Source: Gammaproteobacteria bacterium RIFCSPHIGHO2_12_FULL_37_34
GTDB lineage: Bacteria; Pseudomonadota; Gammaproteobacteria; DSM-16500
Direction of reading: 5' to 3'
Length of the DNA: 14,866 nucleotides
Assembly: GCA_001801495.1 (NCBI GenBank)
Contig: MGXW01000104.1
Location: forward strand, 1 to 14,866
The position numbers and the translations under genes were made by a program. This document shows positions 1 to 5,850 of the stretch, piece by piece (position 1 is the first letter of the stretch; each line of letters starts with the position of its first letter). The notes under the pieces were generated by a model. That model was not told the origin of the DNA, did no database searches, and saw only the letters and a program-made list of their open reading frames with translations.

Positions 1-8
1 ATAAAACA

Positions 9-953
9 ATGTTTTCAACAATTCTCTCAAAAATATTCTCAAAAAAATCAGAAAAGCCACTAAAAAAACATGTGATAGGCCATCATATAGGCCCTAATAA
101 GGACTACGAGTTTTATTATCAAGGTAGTGAATTAAATGGTGAATTAAGTGGTGAATTCGTTACAGCTACTTCAGATGGAAAGATTTTAAGTAAAGTTGTA
201 ATTAAAGAGGTAGTTGAGAGGGCACATGAAAAATATATGAAGAATGTGGATGAAGAAAATGCCGGCATGCGTCGATACAGAGTTCATCGTAAAACAGCGG
301 ATGAACTTCTGGAAGAATACGAAATATTAAGCGCAAAAGTTGATGAAATTTCACATACAATACACACCGTCAACATAGAACAATTTGCCTTGTTAGTTAT
401 TGATATAAACAAAAATCTTTTGGCATGTACTCACATGATTGTTGACCACAATCCTAATCCTCAAGCGATATATAACTTCTTTGATAATATGATTCAAGTT
501 GATGTCAATAGCTTATGGGGGTTATATGACAAAATTAAAAATGCGTTACTCTTCCCAATAACACAAGATTTCGAAGACAAATTAAACGCCTATGAAACCG
601 CATTAAAAAAGATGTCCGCGCCAACCACGCCATGTGAGGCCTCTCTTCTTGAAGATTGTATAGACTGGGTTAACCAATTCAAACGAAACATGGTAGAAAC
701 GAAAGGGTTAATTGATGTGGATAACAGACTTTATTTGAAATTAGCTCCTCTCATAGAAAACACAAAGAAAAAACTTGATGCAGTGACAAATGCAATAGCA
801 ACTAGGTTTCCACGTAATAATAATCAACATTCAAATACCAATTTGTACTCATCCAATCAAACTTACACACCCGGTTGCTACCAACCTGCTCCATCCCAAG
901 ATACTGGCGCTATTGATTTATTAACCAAACAAACTGCAACGATGAATATATAG
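9..953 (+). CDS. Unrecognised 314-aa helical protein with Asn/Gln/Ser/Thr-rich tail
   Basis: I do not recognise a family. The chain opens with a short Lys/Ser-rich segment (residues 1-20, no signal peptide) and then a short strand-rich stretch containing the near-repeat ELNGELSGEF, which is encoded by a DNA direct repeat around 126-156. From about residue 65 to 270 it is predominantly charged and amphipathic, probably alpha-helical and partly coiled-coil (for example TADELLEEYEILSAKVDEI). The last 45 residues are low-complexity, rich in Asn, Gln, Ser, Thr, Pro and Tyr. No transmembrane segment or catalytic motif is visible. The start lies only 8 bases into the window, so the ribosome binding site cannot be judged and an upstream start is possible. 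A soluble helical protein with a disordered tail fits a secreted effector or scaffold, but that is inference only. A strong hairpin follows the stop by about 40 bases. Confidence 0.75.
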   Translation: MFSTILSKIFSKKSEKPLKKHVIGHHIGPNKDYEFYYQGSELNGELSGEFVTATSDGKILSKVVIKEVVERAHEKYMKNVDEENAGMRRYRVHRKTADELLEEYEILSAKVDEISHTIHTVNIEQFALLVIDINKNLLACTHMIVDHNPNPQAIYNFFDNMIQVDVNSLWGLYDKIKNALLFPITQDFEDKLNAYETALKKMSAPTTPCEASLLEDCIDWVNQFKRNMVETKGLIDVDNRLYLKLAPLIENTKKKLDAVTNAIATRFPRNNNQHSNTNLYSSNQTYTPGCYQPAPSQDTGAIDLLTKQTATMNI

Positions 954-991
954 ATCATCACCGCCTAAAATGTTTTAACGATTAATCTTTA

Positions 992-1030
992 ATAAGGACC
1001 ACTCATTGTTATCTAATGAGTGGTCCTTAT
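992..1030. repeat. Perfect 15-bp stem hairpin downstream of the first gene
   Basis: The arms 992-1006 and 1016-1030 are exact reverse complements (core AAGGACCACTCAT), with a 9-base loop that can close by a further T-A and G-U pair. Its position after the stop at 953 suits a terminator, but neither strand shows a run of T after the stem, so a classic intrinsic terminator is not demonstrated. It may instead be a bidirectional processing or terminator hairpin, or the palindromic end of a dispersed repeat. Confidence 0.6.
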
Positions 1031-1237
1031 AACGTATGATACACAATCCAAAACATCCTGGTTGCCTAGTGAAGAGCCTTTGCTTAGAACCGCTTGGTCT
1101 TTCTGTAACAGAAAAAAAATAAATTCCACCTAAAGCCGTTAGCGCTTCACAAAGCTGCGTGAAGATTAAAAACATTGCCTAATTCAACTATTTTAGGCGC
1201 TGATTGTAGGCAAAGATATTACCCAATTATCCTCTTG
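1031..1237. other. Stretch without a convincing gene; possible degenerate repeat
   Basis: No gene with a credible start was found here. A 66-codon minus-strand frame (975-1175) runs through it, but its C-terminal part is simply the hairpin at 992-1030 read as protein and no ribosome binding site was identified, so it is probably not a gene. The stretch contains a small inverted repeat (TTTCTG at 1100-1105 with CAGAAA at 1109-1114) and a 6-bp pair GCCTAA/TTAGGC around 1178-1198. It could be a decayed mobile or repetitive element or a structured RNA. The sequence alone does not decide. Confidence 0.3.
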
Positions 1238-1269
1238 AATTGTAGTCACAATAAGACTACAATTAACAT
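1238..1269 (+). promoter_or_regulatory. Promoter and palindromic operator of the RelB/DinJ-type antitoxin
   Basis: A perfect inverted repeat, AATTGTAGTC (1238-1247) and GACTACAATT (1255-1264) with a 7-base spacer, sits 30 bases ahead of the antitoxin start. It lies between a -35-like TTGTAG (1240-1245) and a -10-like TAACAT (1264-1269), spaced 18 bases. Ribbon-helix-helix antitoxins normally repress their own promoter by binding such palindromes, so this is the likely autoregulatory site. The palindrome is seen directly; the promoter elements are weak matches. Confidence 0.6.
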
Positions 1270-1294
1270 ATGAGTTAATTAAGAGGTGATTCTT

Positions 1295-1564
1295 ATGCGT
1301 ACGGCTGACACTTATGTTCGCGCTCGTATTGATACTAATACAAAGGAACGTGCTGCTGATGCCCTAGAGGCGATGGGGTTGTCCATATCAGATGCTATTC
1401 GCTTGCTTATGTTACGAGTGGCTGATGAGCGACGGTTACCTTTTGAAATAAAAGTCCCTAATGCACGCACCCGAAAAGCTATGGCTGAGCTTGAAGCTGG
1501 AAAAGGAAAACGTTTTAGTAGCATTGATTCTCTCATGGAAGATTTAAATAATGAGGACGATTGA
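1295..1564 (+). CDS. RelB/DinJ-family antitoxin (ribbon-helix-helix)
   Basis: The 89-aa protein has the DinJ/RelB layout. An N-terminal strand and two helices form the ribbon-helix-helix DNA-binding fold (ADTYVRARIDTNTKERAADA, then ALEAMGLSISDAIRLLMLRV), followed by the family's 'LPFEIKVPNA' segment and an acidic, probably disordered C-terminus that would wrap the toxin. In this family the antitoxin neutralises a YafQ/RelE-type mRNA interferase and represses its own operon. The ATG at 1295 is preferred over an in-frame GTG at 1286 because AAGAGG at 1281-1286 lies about 8 bases before the ATG and would overlap the GTG. The stop overlaps the downstream toxin start by 14 bases, the usual translational coupling. 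The partner toxin is truncated, so this antitoxin now looks orphaned. It is also slightly richer in GC than its surroundings. Confidence 0.88.
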   Translation: MRTADTYVRARIDTNTKERAADALEAMGLSISDAIRLLMLRVADERRLPFEIKVPNARTRKAMAELEAGKGKRFSSIDSLMEDLNNEDD

Positions 1565-1715
1565 GCGCTCCACCACATTTAAGCGAGATTATAAACGCAT
1601 AAAAGCAACGCCGCGTTATAGGAAAGATGTAGATTCATTGCTTTCTGATATTTTGAAATTTTTATTAACTGACAAAGCATTGCCAGAACAGTATCTTGTG
1701 TTAGGCGACAATTGA
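1551..1715 (+). pseudogene. Truncated YafQ-type mRNA interferase toxin
   Basis: ATG at 1551 overlaps the antitoxin gene and begins a 54-residue frame whose start (MRTIERSTTFKRDYKRIKA) and middle (DVDSLLSDILKFLLTDKALP) match the N-terminal half of YafQ toxins. These are ribosome-dependent endoribonucleases of about 90 residues. Homology stops after the conserved 'LPEQY' segment. The family's central 'HPL-G-W-GYR-CHI-PDWLLIYK' block and the C-terminal catalytic His are missing, replaced by LVLGDN and a stop inside an inverted repeat. The start, coupling and reading frame are otherwise intact, so the break is a single event rather than gradual decay. The fragment should have no nuclease activity. 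The gene order antitoxin then toxin is the normal one for dinJ-yafQ. I am confident in the family and in the loss of the catalytic half. Confidence 0.82.
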
Positions 1716-1746
1716 CGCCGACCGGCAATGTCAATTGTCGCCTAAC
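1700..1746. repeat. 17-bp perfect inverted repeat at the junction of two broken genes
   Basis: GTTAGGCGACAATTGAC (1700-1716) and its exact complement (1730-1746) flank a 13-base loop that itself starts with the self-complementary GCCGACCGGC. It lies precisely where YafQ homology ends and tyrosine-recombinase homology begins. The right arm reads in frame with the recombinase fragment, so the left arm may be an inverted copy of it made during the rearrangement. The hairpin could also act as a terminator stem for the antitoxin transcript, although no T-run follows. Confidence 0.75.
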
Positions 1747-1942
1747 ATATCGCGATGATACGCTGATTTTATTAATGTTTAGACATGGGCTAAGAGTAGG
1801 AGAGATTGTTTCATTACGCTGGGATCAAATTGATTTAAGACAGGGATTATTGCATGTTCATCGCTTAAAAAACGGCATTGCTTCAACCCACCCATTACGC
1901 GGTATAGAATTAAGAACCTTAAAAATGAGCAGCAAAGTATGA
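1712..1942 (+). pseudogene. Internal fragment of a tyrosine recombinase (FimB/phage-integrase type)
   Basis: The frame encodes TYRDDTLILLMFRHGLRVGE followed by IVSLRWDQIDLRQGLLHV and RLKNGIASTHPLRGIELR. This is the box I region of small tyrosine recombinases: the Arg of 'GLRVGE' is the first catalytic Arg, and the 'LRWDQID...HV-RLKNG-STHPL' strand-and-lysine region follows. Everything N-terminal of this block is missing, as are box II (H-x-x-R) and the catalytic Tyr further on, so the product cannot recombine DNA. Both ends break abruptly: the left at a 17-bp inverted repeat, the right at about 1920 just before the next gene. The nominal TTG start at 1712 is unlikely to be used. It is most simply the scar of an integrated element. 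The neighbouring antitoxin remnant and foreign-looking cassette fit that reading. Confidence 0.82.
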
Positions 1943-2148
1943 GCGATGAATATTTTTATATACAGAGAACAGATACCGAAATTGAAAAGAGATTCGTTCT
2001 AAATGCCTTCGTTATTGCTAGAGATATCTTAGTTAACAACAAAATTGACAGCTATCTTGGGAAGGATCAGGTTAAATTGACATTAGACGTCATAGGGAGC
2101 CTATTGTCTCACACATTATCAAGAGGTGGGTTAAATGAATGTGAATGA
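1939..2148 (+). CDS. Small hypothetical protein (69 aa) opening a three-gene cassette
   Basis: No family is recognised. The 69 residues are soluble, with an N-terminal acidic segment and two probable amphipathic helices (roughly residues 14-34 and 42-62). Its ATG overlaps the stop of the recombinase fragment (ATGA) and no good ribosome binding site precedes it, so the true start is uncertain. It overlaps the next gene by 14 bases in another frame, which indicates coupled translation. Its frame and the next together would add up to about 240 residues, so one alternative is that the two are halves of a split gene. The strong ribosome binding site before the second ORF argues against this. The role probably depends on the adjacent 177-aa protein, for example as a small partner or cofactor-binding subunit; this is inference. 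Confidence 0.55.
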   Translation: MSDEYFYIQRTDTEIEKRFVLNAFVIARDILVNNKIDSYLGKDQVKLTLDVIGSLLSHTLSRGGLNECE

Positions 2149-2668
2149 TATGAATAGTGCAGCAATATTGCGTTGGAAGATCGGTCATCGATTGTTTTTC
2201 TTTTTAACCCAAGGATTAATTATCATTCATCATGATATTAGGAAATCAATTGCCGCCAACAAATTTTCAGAGGCGATTAAGGCAATGGAACAAGCAATAT
2301 CATTGTTTGATGCCTCGATTGTAGCATTTAATTTTAGCTCTGGTTATTCACGGGAAAAATATACATTGGAAGTTAGGCCGAGTGTATCTCCTCCTTATTT
2401 TGATTCATTACTTTCCGGAACACAGTATATTGATCATACTGAAATGTTAAAGCAGATTAAATCATGTAGAGAATATTTTATTAATTTGCCAGAAGTCTTA
2501 AGGCCAACCTATGAGAGATATATTTCTTCAATAGAAAGGCTTTATTGTAATCATTCAAAAGTATGTTCCAGGATAGTGGGAGATCATCATTCGGAGCCAG
2601 CGAAGATTAGGGACCATTATATGACTAGAACGTTAAAGTATGCTGGAGCTCTTGACTCAAAAGATTAG
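2135..2668 (+). CDS. Putative tryptophan-dioxygenase-superfamily (heme-dependent aromatic oxygenase-like) protein
   Basis: The 177-aa protein is mostly helical with no signal peptide. It starts at ATG 2135 behind a good AGAGG (2122-2126). Three blocks resemble the tryptophan 2,3-dioxygenase superfamily. An N-terminal helix GHRLFFFLTQG precedes a long helix pair ending KFSEAIKAMEQAISLFDAS, like the family's 'GD-xx-AL-AL-RxxxIL' helices. A loop then follows (EVRPSVSPPYFDSLLSG). Near the C-terminus, HSKVCSRIVG (His about residue 139) has the same spacing as the family's 'HxxMVxRxIG' heme-ligand motif. The GTGGSSG loop that follows in true dioxygenases is absent and the protein is some 90 residues shorter, so it would be a divergent, non-canonical member. 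The resemblance was recognised by eye without alignment. It sits between a small coupled ORF and an exporter gene, suggesting modification of an exported aromatic metabolite. Confidence 0.45.
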   Translation: MNVNDMNSAAILRWKIGHRLFFFLTQGLIIIHHDIRKSIAANKFSEAIKAMEQAISLFDASIVAFNFSSGYSREKYTLEVRPSVSPPYFDSLLSGTQYIDHTEMLKQIKSCREYFINLPEVLRPTYERYISSIERLYCNHSKVCSRIVGDHHSEPAKIRDHYMTRTLKYAGALDSKD

Positions 2669-2715
2669 CTCGTAACAATATATGAATGCTCTAAATTGGA
2701 CAGCGCGAAGGCCTT

Positions 2716-3681
2716 ATGTGTAAACAGAAGCTCTTATCTGCATATATTCTTCTAACACTGTCAGCATTATTTTGGTCTGGAAACTTTGTTATGGGTCGAA
2801 TTGTTCATACTGAGATTCCGCCGTTTACTTTGGCATTTTTCAGGTGGATGCTAGTTATAATAATCTTGCTGCCCTTGAACTATTCTAATATGACGAAAAA
2901 TTTTCCTGAAATCAGAAAACACTTTATTAGTTTATTAGTATTAAGCATATTAGGCATTACCATCAACAGCTCTTTTGTTTACTTAGGGTTGAACTTCACT
3001 ACGGTTCTCAACACAAGCTTAATATATGCAACAGTCCCAGTATTAATTATTTTACTGTCATTCATCTTGTTGGGTGATTCATTGTCGCAATATAAAATAT
3101 TTGGGATGCTGCTCTCATTTATTGGGGCGATATTTATTATCTCAAACGGCAACTTACGCACCATATCGAAAATACACTATCAATTAGGTGATTTCTTTAT
3201 TTTGATTGCGGTAATATCTTGGGCATTTTTTTCTGTTATCTATAAAAAGATGACCATAAAAATATCACCATTTCTATTTTTATTAGTAACAGCAATTATT
3301 GGGGATATTTTTTTGCTACCATGCATGTTACTAGAACAGTATATAGGACATATTGCGCATTATAATTTTCTGATCTTAAGCGGCGTTTTATATGCATCTT
3401 TATTTGCTTCTGTGCTAGCCATAACATATTGGAATATTGGAGTAAGAGTGGCTGGTCCCAGTGTGGCAGCACATTTTTTTAATTTATTACCGTTGTTTGG
3501 CTCAATCCTGTCAATGCTATTCCTTGGTGAAACGATGCACTGGTATCAGTTATTCGGAGGTTTCTTTATTTTACTAGGAGTATTACTTGCGGCAGGTGAA
3601 GCAAGTGTAAAGTCTATTTTATACAAAATTCGTTATTATAAGAGCTTAAACATCGATCCGCCTAATCCTTCCATAGGGTAA
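2716..3681 (+). CDS. EamA/DMT-superfamily transporter (10 membrane helices)
   Basis: The 321-aa inner-membrane protein shows two tandem EamA halves of about five hydrophobic helices each. The first half begins at SALFWSGNFVMGRIV and contains FTLAFFRWMLV. The second begins near residue 158 (LGDFFILIAVISWAFFSVIYK) and ends with the typical LGETMHWYQLFGGFFILLG. Length and layout are standard for the family, which exports amino acids, nucleosides, metabolites or toxic compounds. The substrate cannot be read from sequence. GAAGG lies about 4 bases before the ATG, and the gap to the upstream gene is only 47 bases, so it probably belongs to the same operon. The last 12 codons overlap, on the opposite strand, the end of a broken S66 peptidase gene. 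The C-terminal tail (NIDPPNPSIG) may therefore be a new end acquired by recombination rather than the original one. Confidence 0.9.
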   Translation: MCKQKLLSAYILLTLSALFWSGNFVMGRIVHTEIPPFTLAFFRWMLVIIILLPLNYSNMTKNFPEIRKHFISLLVLSILGITINSSFVYLGLNFTTVLNTSLIYATVPVLIILLSFILLGDSLSQYKIFGMLLSFIGAIFIISNGNLRTISKIHYQLGDFFILIAVISWAFFSVIYKKMTIKISPFLFLLVTAIIGDIFLLPCMLLEQYIGHIAHYNFLILSGVLYASLFASVLAITYWNIGVRVAGPSVAAHFFNLLPLFGSILSMLFLGETMHWYQLFGGFFILLGVLLAAGEASVKSILYKIRYYKSLNIDPPNPSIG

Positions 3682-3978
3682 TATCATCATCGGATCTGTG
3701 TGGCCAAAATCCATGTTTGTAATAACAGGTAAATCTTCACGATCAAATTCCTTTAGAATCTTCAAAATACATCTATCATATTTTTCAAAATCACGTGGGT
3801 CAATAAGATGTCCGCCAAGCTTACTGAATAAAATTCTTTTAATTTGCTGAAGAATTTTTTGCGCGCCTAGGTTTCGGATAAATCGTTCAACTTGAATAGG
3901 CGTCATTCCTTCTTCCGATGTTTCTAAAAAGAGGATTATTAACCTCTGCCGATATTGGACGAAGAGCCAAGAGTCAAT
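3646..3978 (-). pseudogene. C-terminal remnant of an S66-family peptidase (LD-carboxypeptidase / MccF-like)
   Basis: The minus-strand open frame of 110 codons is closed upstream by an in-frame stop (CTA on the plus strand at 3979-3981). It contains ILFLETSEEGMTPIQVERFI, RNLGAQKILQQIKRILF, KYDRCILKILKEF and LPVITNMDFGHTDPMMILPYG. These are the consecutive C-terminal landmarks of S66 serine peptidases of the MccF type. The family cleaves muropeptide L,D-bonds or the amide of processed microcin C-like nucleotide peptides. The His of 'FGHTDP' and probably the Glu of 'FLETSEE' belong to the Ser-Glu-His triad; the nucleophilic Ser lies in the missing N-terminal two thirds (usual length about 340 residues). 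The homology passes upstream through the only Met without a break, so that Met is not a real start. The extreme C-terminus is also short. It is inactive and overlaps the transporter gene tail-to-tail. Confidence 0.85.
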
Positions 3979-3981
3979 CTA

Positions 3982-3999
3982 ATAAGAGCATGCTCTTAT
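3982..3999. repeat. 18-bp perfect palindrome
   Basis: ATAAGAGCATGCTCTTAT is its own reverse complement, with no spacer. It lies immediately next to the point where the peptidase remnant's frame closes. It could be a dimeric-regulator site or a recombination or cleavage site left at the deletion boundary. No promoter is evident beside it. Confidence 0.5.
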
Positions 4000-4021
4000 C
4001 AGCATCTGGCAATGAGTCGTC

Positions 4022-4058
4022 AAAAAAGAAAAGAATAGCGGCAACGAAAGTCGCCGCT
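4022..4058 (-). terminator. Intrinsic terminator of the minus-strand membrane-protein gene
   Basis: Read on the minus strand, AGCGGC-GAC-TTTC-GTT-GCCGCT forms a GC-rich stem with one internal mismatch and a 4-base loop, followed directly by a T-rich tail (ATTCTTTTCTTTTTT, plus-strand 4022-4036). It lies about 36 bases beyond the stop at 4095. A second small stem (TCGGCT/AGCCGA, 4074-4087) lies between them. This is the clearest intrinsic terminator in the window. Confidence 0.85.
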
Positions 4059-4094
4059 TAGTATTAGAAGCTATCGGCTAAAGCCGAGAGTAGT

Positions 4095-4850
4095 TCACAG
4101 AACTTTAATAAAGTAATTACCTATATATTTAAACAATAATAGAATGATTAATAAAATAAAAGGAAGAGCAAATGAAATGAAAATCATAGCTTCTCCACCC
4201 ATAGTAAAAATAACACCGTTTCTCCAAGCATCCTCTAATGGCCCAATGACTATTGTGGGTTTTGCTAGTTGAATTTCTTCGCGAGTTGCATCAATTTTAA
4301 TACGTACTGGAACAACTATATTTTTGACCCCATGAAATTCATATATGTGGAGTGCGGGTTTTTTTAAATTATGATTATAAAATCCCCAATCAATTCCTGA
4401 TTCAGATGCATTGTATTGTAATTTTTTAATAAAACGATGATTGCTAATATCTGCATGTATTGCTCGATAAATAAGTTCATTCTTGCAATCTTTTTCTGAT
4501 CTTCTAATTGTTTGTTTTACTAAGGAGTCGATGAAATCGCATGACTCATATTTTTTATTCATTTCACTATTTAAGAAGGTAATATCAACACTGTAATCAC
4601 CGCTATATTGGGGGATAAAATTGAATTTTAGTTCATTCCTTGAAATGGCTGTAAAAGGAACAATGATGCTGTTTAAACGATAGAGATGCCAATAATTAAT
4701 TTTTAAAACACTCACTCCTAACAAAATACCAATCAAGTATATACTAATTAAACAAAATAGATGCATTGAAAATTTTAAGTAAGTTGTTATAGCAATGAAA
4801 CAGCCAAGGATAAAAGCGAAAAATAACATTAAAACAAAAATTGCTTCCAT
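4095..4850 (-). CDS. Membrane-anchored protein of unknown function (251 aa, three membrane helices)
   Basis: I do not recognise a family. Two hydrophobic helices open the protein (about residues 2-22 and 28-50). A soluble middle domain of about 160 residues follows (52-212), and a third helix lies near the C-terminus (about 218-241). The soluble domain begins with strand-like, beta-sandwich-type text (FIPQYSGDYSVDITFLNS), has two Cys (in ESCDF and KDCKNE) that could pair if it is periplasmic, and ends with VVPVRIKIDATREEI. Which side of the membrane the domain faces cannot be settled by eye. GAGG lies 6 bases before the ATG. The gene is followed by a strong intrinsic terminator. A very small ORF ends 20 bases upstream on the same strand and may be co-transcribed. 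Low GC matches the general background, so recent transfer is not suggested. Confidence 0.75.
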   Translation of the reverse strand: MEAIFVLMLFFAFILGCFIAITTYLKFSMHLFCLISIYLIGILLGVSVLKINYWHLYRLNSIIVPFTAISRNELKFNFIPQYSGDYSVDITFLNSEMNKKYESCDFIDSLVKQTIRRSEKDCKNELIYRAIHADISNHRFIKKLQYNASESGIDWGFYNHNLKKPALHIYEFHGVKNIVVPVRIKIDATREEIQLAKPTIVIGPLEDAWRNGVIFTMGGEAMIFISFALPFILLIILLLFKYIGNYFIKVL

Positions 4851-4869
4851 AAAAGACCTCGGAGATTAG

Positions 4870-5019
4870 CTATTCAATTGGATGAATTAAATTTTTAACT
4901 ACACTTTGATCTTGAATATGACTGCTAGTTAATTCACTACTCTGAATAATGTGATGATTATCAACAACCCGATAAAGCTTTTTATAGGCTTTTTTTGATT
5001 GATGGTATTTATAAGGCAC
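4870..5019 (-). CDS. Possible small basic protein (49 aa), low confidence
   Basis: The frame is open further upstream to an ATG at 5133, but that start lies inside the opposite-strand ProC-like gene. A more economical start is GTG at 5019 (VPYKYHQSKKAYKKLYRVVD), which has a purine-rich AGGAAAAGGAAG about 6 bases before it. The product would be a short, basic, soluble peptide with no recognised motif. It ends 20 bases before the membrane-protein gene on the same strand, so it could be a leader or first cistron of that operon. It may also be non-coding. Confidence 0.3.
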   Translation of the reverse strand: MPYKYHQSKKAYKKLYRVVDNHHIIQSSELTSSHIQDQSVVKNLIHPIE

Positions 5020-5110
5020 GTTGATCTTCCTTTTCCTATTTTTATTTTTAGCAAGGCTATCATAGTTTAGGGAAAAGTAGTATATTTTTTGTGCTGGGAA
5101 ACAACGCCAA

Positions 5111-5824
5111 ATGAAGCCACAAACAATAGGCATAATCGGGGCTCAGGGCCATTTGGGCCAGAGCCTCTGTAAGCGTCTTCAGCGCTTGTATGGAAGTGAG
5201 GTTACCCTCGTCCCAAGCGTCGACAAGGCGTCGAATAAAGCAATCGCCGCTCAATCGGATGTAATACTGATAACAGTGCGGCCCGAGCAAATGGATGATC
5301 TGCTGAGAGAGATCGCACCACACCTGAAACCTAATGCGGTCGTCATCTCGTTCGCCGCGCACTACCCTCTTGCGTCGATCATACAGGTCGTGCAACGGAG
5401 GTCCGCGCGAGTGATAGGCGATATCAAATGGAACTTATGCGGATATCTCTGTGGCGGCGACATGTCGAGCGAAGAATTCAATTCTTTTTTCGACTCACTT
5501 ACAAAAACAAGGCCGCTTGAGTTGCATAGCGATGCAGAATTCGACCAGTACGCGATACTCTTGGTGCACGTCATCGTCGTTTTGCATCTCGAAAAGTTGC
5601 AGCGTATCGAGAATGCCGATGAACATCTCGAATTTGCTGCGAAAGGACTTTCACGCTTCGGAAGAAAATTCCAAGCAAGTGAGTTCCGACACTTCGAACT
5701 CGGTGATGATTCAGAAGCAGCGCTCAAAGAACTTGCAACACCAGGCGGCATCACAGAAAAAACGCTCGAAGCATTACGTGGTACAAGTAAACCGGCGGAA
5801 GTGCATCAAAAAGTTATAGGTTAA
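5111..5824 (+). CDS. ProC-like NAD(P)-dependent oxidoreductase (pyrroline-5-carboxylate reductase family), atypical
   Basis: The 237-aa protein has an N-terminal Rossmann fold: IGIIGAQGHLGQSL is the dinucleotide loop (GxxGxxG), followed by DVILITVRPEQMDDLL and LKPNAVVISFAAHYPL, the order seen in ProC. The C-terminal part keeps a ProC-signature-like ATPGGITEKTLEAL. It departs from true pyrroline-5-carboxylate reductase (about 270 aa) in lacking the P-N-T-P motif: the corresponding place reads RVIGDIKWNLCG. Proline synthesis is therefore doubtful, and another imine or ketone substrate, or a cofactor-binding role, is possible. No clear ribosome binding site precedes the ATG. Base composition is strikingly different from the neighbours (33 of 60 G/C at 5161-5220, against 18 of 60 at 7501-7560), a strong sign of recent transfer. 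It stands alone, facing minus-strand genes on both sides. Confidence 0.8.
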   Translation: MKPQTIGIIGAQGHLGQSLCKRLQRLYGSEVTLVPSVDKASNKAIAAQSDVILITVRPEQMDDLLREIAPHLKPNAVVISFAAHYPLASIIQVVQRRSARVIGDIKWNLCGYLCGGDMSSEEFNSFFDSLTKTRPLELHSDAEFDQYAILLVHVIVVLHLEKLQRIENADEHLEFAAKGLSRFGRKFQASEFRHFELGDDSEAALKELATPGGITEKTLEALRGTSKPAEVHQKVIG

Positions 5825-5850
5825 GTCCGTAAAATGCTGCCAATTCAGTT

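Noticed and set aside
975..1175. 66-aa minus-strand protein
   Set aside because: Its C-terminal end is the translated hairpin, no ribosome binding site was identified and no domain is visible; kept only as a note on the gene-free stretch.
1168..1182. 15-base match AAAAACATTGCCTAA shared with 7304-7318
   Set aside because: The second copy is the coding end of the PIN toxin gene and the match does not extend; in AT-rich DNA of this size one such match is near chance.
1700..1746. Integron attC site suggested by GTTAGGC and GCCTAAC
   Set aside because: In an attC the RYYYAAC half comes first and GTTRRRY last; here the order is reversed, and the stem is perfectly paired without the extrahelical bases and second core pair an attC needs.
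5060..5819. Minus-strand frames at 5060-5395 and 5362-5754 and an extra plus-strand frame at 5451-5819
   Set aside because: They lie over the ProC-like gene, whose higher GC lowers stop frequency in other frames; none has a domain or credible start.
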